Shown: piece after piece, positions 59,600 to 64,000 of the stretch
How positions within the stretch are numbered: the first letter of the stretch is position 1
Layout of the letters: every line of letters starts with the position of its first letter
Assembly (NCBI GenBank): GCA_030704615.1
Contig: CM060732.1
Location: 15,066,001 to 15,130,000 of the forward strand
Direction of reading: 5' to 3'
DNA from: Takakia lepidozioides
Lineage: Eukaryota > Streptophyta > Takakiopsida > Takakiales > Takakiaceae
Length of the DNA stretch: 64,000 bases
Made by a program: the position numbers and the translations under genes
Notes under the pieces: model-generated
Told to the model about the DNA's origin: nothing
What the model saw: only the letters and a program-made list of their open reading frames with translations
Database searches by the model: none

Positions 59600-62220
59600 T
59601 GAAAATGGCACGAATAAAGGAGTGTTAGGTGCGTAAGGGTGGTTACCTTGCGACTATTGTGCTTCAATTTGTGGGCATTGCAAGGGTTTGTACCTGGAGA
59701 AGAAGAGTGGGTTACCGTGGGTGATGACTGATGGGGGACAACTGGTTGTGGCTGCTGGTCTTGAGCAGCAAGGTGCTTCAGGGGTGTGTGTAGTTGATTC
59801 AGTTGAGTAATGGAATGCCAGTTGAAATTGAGAGAACATCTGCGGCATGCTCACTGGGAATCAGTGGGTGGTGATAGTTCTTTATGAGTGTTACAGTACT
59901 GCAGTAGTCGTCTATGCATAAAGAAGAAGGAGAAGAAACAGGGTTGGGGGGATGGGTGCTTGAGTGCGAGATGGTCTTGGTGTGATTGGGGACGCATGTG
60001 AAGCCTCCTCTGGTACCCTTGCCATAGCCCTGTTGGCGGCAGCAGCGCGTGGCGTGAGGCCATTATCATAATTGTGGCACCATCTGGGGAGGGTTGTCCA
60101 GTCTGGGTGCCCCTTTCTACAAGTGTGTAGCAGCCCGTAAGGTCTTATATGCCAATCAAGTCATCACTTCGGGGGAAGACGACCATGTATTAAAGTATCT
60201 TTTGTTGCCTGGAGATAACAAACGTCTTACATTGCCAGCTTGCGAGCTCAGTATGATGGTGTGCCCCATCGCATAATTGTAGGCACTGGCTGTTAAGAAC
60301 AAGGGCCGCTGACAAGTGAGGGCCGCAGCCGCTGTGCAATAAGGGTAAATTTGCTTGCAGAGACGCTTGAGTAGCTTACTACATGGGAGGGCGTTCCCAT
60401 GGACTGCGGGCCCTTGTACCAGCCAGAGATCACGAGGGGTAGGGGTAGAAGGGTGCTCCACTTGCCAACATCGAACGCGCCAAGCCACAGGGGAAGGTAG
60501 AGTTCGATGGGAGCATAACTGACTTGGTACCAACACGGGGAGCCGAGAACCCACCAGGGAGGGCCAAGTATGTGTTGTTGTAAACCTTGATCCGGGGAGG
60601 TGCAGATAGAGTAATCAACTGGGCAGTGGGCCTGCCCAAAAGGGGGCAGGCACATACCTTCTTATCAAAAAGCTGGTTTCCTTGACGTAATGGTGTTCAT
60701 CCCGCTGCAGCGCCGGGAGAATAGTCAGGGCCTTCCGCCTACTAGGGGCCGTGTTGGGGGAGTAAAGCCATTGGGGGCATTGTGAGGGCATCTTTAAGGC
60801 ACACAATTGGGACGAGAACGTTCCCCTACCTGCTAAGAGCGGGGTGCATTCCAGCTTGTTGAGCATTAGAGCCCGTCTGAGCTGCAATTGCAGACGCCAT
60901 GGGGTCTCCGATCCTTCACATGGGGGGCTGCCGTAGTGCATATGATGATGGAAACGTCGTTGCGTGAAAGCCTTGAATCTGATGCTGGGATCTGTTTGTT
61001 GTGGCCTCGGTGTACTCGCCATGCAGGTTGTACGCTGGGGGCGTCGCATACCACATCGCCAGTCGCCATGAGGTTTTCATGGTGTAGATGTGCTTGCCCA
61101 TTGGGAATGCGGTGCGCGCAGACCTGTTTAGTGTTGGGGCCTGCCTTTTGCCATGTCTGATGCTCTCTACCATACCCCAAACCACTGGCTCCCTGGCTTT
61201 ATCAAATCTTACCCATCTCTGCCTTGTTATACTTGCCTCCTTCATAATAGAACTACCTGCCCTCTCACAAATGTACAGCTCTTCCAGTATCAGGCAATGC
61301 CCTGTTAGCATGTCTCCCCCCTTTAATCTGTATGACAAAGCCCCGCTCCATAATGTAACACCTCATATTTGCTCCGCACTGACTGTACACCGATTTAACC
61401 CTCATTTCTGTTTTACATGCTCTTTCCCAAACATGGACTATCAAACATCTTCGTCCTCCTCTCAACAAGCAATGTGGACAAAGTGGCCATTTCTCTTTCT
61501 ATCAATTCCAAGCTTGTGCTACTCTCTTCAAGCAATTCCACACAAATACTTTTACTCCATGATTTACTCCATTACAATTATCATTGTCACGCCGTCACTC
61601 ACCACTTCGTGAATACATATTATCCATTTTCTACTCACTTCATCCCACAAAACTCATCCTACCACAGACTATATGTGTCAAGAAAATAACACTATCTATT
61701 CATCCTCGCCACCTCATCCCCAAATTTTTCTACAGCGAACCACCTCCCTCTCCCTTCTTATCTACTAATTCACCCATTATCTACTGCCCCCAAGGTAGCA
61801 CCTCCTCACACTAGCTCTATGCTCCCTCATAACACCTCACTCCACACGCTACGCTCCTTCGCAAACTCCAATGTTATGACCACCCCGAATCCCACTCCAA
61901 CATATTTTCAAACAATGTGTACATCCCTACCAGCCACATCTTTACACGTTACAACATCCGTACCATATCCAGGCAGCGTATGGTATTCCTGCCATAGCAC
62001 CTGATTACACATTCCAAACCCTCGAGGAACTATTCCACTCAACACTTTCCCATCTTCACACAATACCACCTTTGTATAAACCTCGGATATCCTATGTACA
62101 TCTGTCACCATACTCGATTATACACCTCAAGCCCCAGGCAGACCGTTTTACCCAATACCTTCGCCTCATTTAATCAAACTCTCTATCCATGATAATGACC
62201 GGCTTGCTCATTCCCTGACT
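59600..62220. other. Stretch without a recognised gene
   Basis: Open frames are short and overlap on both strands. A minus-strand purine run (ATTAAAGGGGGGAGACA near 61313-61330) followed by TGCTAACAGGG could be a polypurine tract and LTR start, but no partner LTR or pol sequence was found. Confidence 0.25.
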
Positions 62221-62223
62221 ACA

Positions 62224-63318
62224 GTGCCGGCGCTCGTTACTTCGCCGCTCCATAAGCCCACAGACATATTACACAGCGCAGCTATGGTCCCTGACGGAGC
62301 ATCACCTCCACCACACACAAAGCTTCAGCCCCATAAATTCTTTCCACACCCTATAACCACCCAGCCGTCACTCGGGCACAAGTGGATAATGGCCACCATC
62401 AACACTCCTCGTTGTTCTCTCTGTCAGCATCACAGCAACCGTCCCGGCCACCCCAGCACCACCCCTACAAATAAATTGCAATCGCCACCTACAGCTTCAC
62501 GCACTCCACTCACAATTCTACTCTCTCCTTGCTCCCACCGCTCCTACACTATCCACCTCCATCTCCATTCTCACGGTAGTTTAATCTCCTATACATCCAC
62601 TTCCTCTTCTCACATCTCACCCGCTAGCTTTCAATCACGTATGTCTTGCTCAAAGTTAAGTAGCATTCAGAAAAGTGCTGGCAGTATTCAGAAACAACCC
62701 CGCCCCCAAACTAGCATAGTCACTCATAGAAAAAGGTCAAACACGCGCTCAGAGTCTATCCCTTGTTCTACTCCAAGGAAACACCACATGGACAGTGACG
62801 ACGACGACATGGAGCATCTCCCCAAAGAAGAGGTGGCCGCCAGTGACATGCACCTTTCCGAAGAACAATTCTTTGCTGCAGCCACCATGACCACTCCACA
62901 CAAAGCCCTTCCAAGGCCAACAGCAGACAGGTGCCCGAGCGCCTAGCAGTCAACACATCACCAACATCAAGAACTCCCGGGCATCTACGCACACCACATC
63001 CCGCCACACTCACCGCACCAGCCGAGCTTGGCACCCAACCTACGTACTAAAAGAACTGCAAGCGAGTTCAGCAGTGAAGCTGGGAGCAGCCACTCCGACC
63101 CCAAAAAATCTCGATGTCCCACTGCACAAGGCCTTCTCCAACTGATGGACACCTCAAGCCCACAAGACTTGCCACTACTTTGGCTGGGATATCAAGCACA
63201 TGAACAGCATGCGGTAGACTCAGGCCACCCATTCATCACGGAGGAGCGTTCATCTTTTGAACTTCAACGACTGGACCTCTGTGTTTCTGAGATCCACAAA
63301 ATGAGGCATTGCACTTGA
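62224..63318 (+). pseudogene. N-terminal part of a retrotransposon-like ORF, low complexity
   Basis: A Ser/Pro/His/Thr-rich frame of 240 codons ends in an acidic segment (SDDDDMEHLPKEEVAASDMH). After a frame change it continues SEFSSEAGSSHSDPKKSRCP, LLWLGYQAHEQHAVDSGHPF and FELQRLDLCVSEIHKM. It leads into the better conserved frame at 63318-63866. Disordered starts are usual for ORF1 proteins of non-LTR retrotransposons, but that assignment is inference. Confidence 0.4.
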
Positions 63319-64000
63319 AGTCTTACCCGCACGTCCCTCAGTTATTTTTCCCAGTAGTAGGACCTGATGGGTGAGAAGGCCAGCTCTTCCCGCTCACACA
63401 ACTGCCCAAGGGAACCCAAGTTGACCCTTTATCTGGCCTCCCGATCTTGCCCCCACATATCTTGATACAATTTGACAAGGACACAGATATGCCCAAGGAA
63501 CAAGCCTTGTACCGTGCGCGCAAGCGCTTTGAGGAAATGAACATCCCCTTAGGGAGCATTCTCTACTCCCCACTCACAGCATACACAAAGCATGGAAGCA
63601 AGACCTGGATGGGGCTCCTCAAGGTAGAACTGCTCCGACCCACCATCGGTGGTGTGGCACTCTTGCAAGGAAATCGAGCCTTCATGATGGAAATGGCCTC
63701 TGGTGCATCAATGCAGGGAAAAATTGAAAAGGCATTTGACCTGCCTGCTTTGTCCGACCATCTATCGCTCTACATAACAAGCGAGTCTCTGTTGGGGACG
63801 ACTAGCGATAAGCTAACCAGGCATATCATCATGGAAACATTTCTTCACGGTGATGAATTTGAATAATGCACGTTTACAAAGTTGGTCCCGACACGAAGTT
63901 TTGTTTCATCTACATGGTTGCAGAGGACACAAGGCAACGTCTGCTGGTACAGGGTATGCGGGTTAATCATACGCTGATCGAACCAGTGATGCGCACTCGC
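63318..64000 (+). pseudogene. ORF1-like protein of a probable non-LTR retrotransposon, runs off the window
   Basis: The frame reads LHLKSYPHVPQLFFPVVGPD, a TGA stop, EGQLFPLTQLPKGTQVDPLS, LPPHILIQFDKDTDMPKEQA, RKRFEEMNIPLGSILYSPLT and NRAFMMEMASGASMQGKIEK, ending TAA at 63866. A second frame starts at an ATG overlapping that TAA by one base (MHVYKVGPDTKFCFIYMVAE) and is still open at 64000. The second piece looks like the RRM-like region of an ORF1 protein. The overlap may be a coupled start or just a frameshift in a decayed ORF. Confidence 0.4.

Noticed and set aside
61300-61330. Polypurine tract and LTR start of a minus-strand element
   Set aside because: The purine run and TGCTAACA start look right, but no pol sequence lies upstream on that strand and no partner LTR was found.

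Overview
The window is nuclear DNA from an intron-rich, repeat-rich eukaryote of the green-plant lineage, most likely a streptophyte (charophyte) alga such as Chara. Supporting this are two spliced housekeeping genes of plant type, several plant-type LTR retrotransposon lineages, and a Ty3/gypsy element that carries a cytosine DNA methyltransferase, an arrangement reported from charophytes. The organism call is inference; no tRNA, rRNA, CRISPR array or bacterial-style operon was seen.

Left part (1-11.5 kb) is the gene-bearing segment. It holds the 3' end of an unrecognised plus-strand gene, then a complete eight-exon gene for F-actin-capping protein subunit beta on the minus strand (271 aa), a plus-strand multi-exon coiled-coil gene of unknown identity, and a complete four-coding-exon gene for ribosomal protein eS12 on the minus strand (146 aa, with a likely leader intron). 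One eS12 intron carries an antisense LINE endonuclease relic.

From 11.6 to 24 kb the sequence is transposon debris: nested MITE and foldback elements, a 120-bp tandem array, a decayed gypsy gag/protease interrupted by an 0.8-kb terminal-inverted-repeat element, 1.6 kb of GGCGCC-centred palindromic repeats including a large inverted repeat, a Ty1/copia 3' end with its LTR, and the 3' end of a gypsy element (ORF3, polypurine tract, LTR).

From 24.3 to about 29.9 kb a minus-strand, multi-exon gene joins a ParB-like domain (DGNHRLLAW) to a beta-class (DPPY-first) DNA amino-methyltransferase-like domain. A 95-bp palindromic satellite sits in one of its introns and frameshifts suggest decay.

From 32.4 to 52.8 kb lies a large plus-strand gypsy element ordered gag - protease - C5 DNA methyltransferase - RT - [insertion] - RNase H - integrase - PHD finger - LTR. 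It is split at 37,060 by a 12.8-kb minus-strand LTR retrotransposon with two LTRs and a perfect 5-bp target duplication. Removing the insertion restores the host reading frame. The inserted element has a third ORF of about 3.8 kb after integrase whose C-terminal part is also found at 22.3-23.1 kb.

From 53 to 64 kb are a 1.2-kb long-TIR element, isolated exons of unknown genes, an aldo-keto reductase pseudogene fragment, a piggyBac-like non-autonomous element with TTAA duplication, and a decayed retrotransposon-like ORF running off the right end. The window thus holds two transposon or transposon-like DNA methyltransferases of different chemistry (C5-cytosine, and amino-group N4C/N6A type) plus a retroelement-borne histone-reader-like finger.
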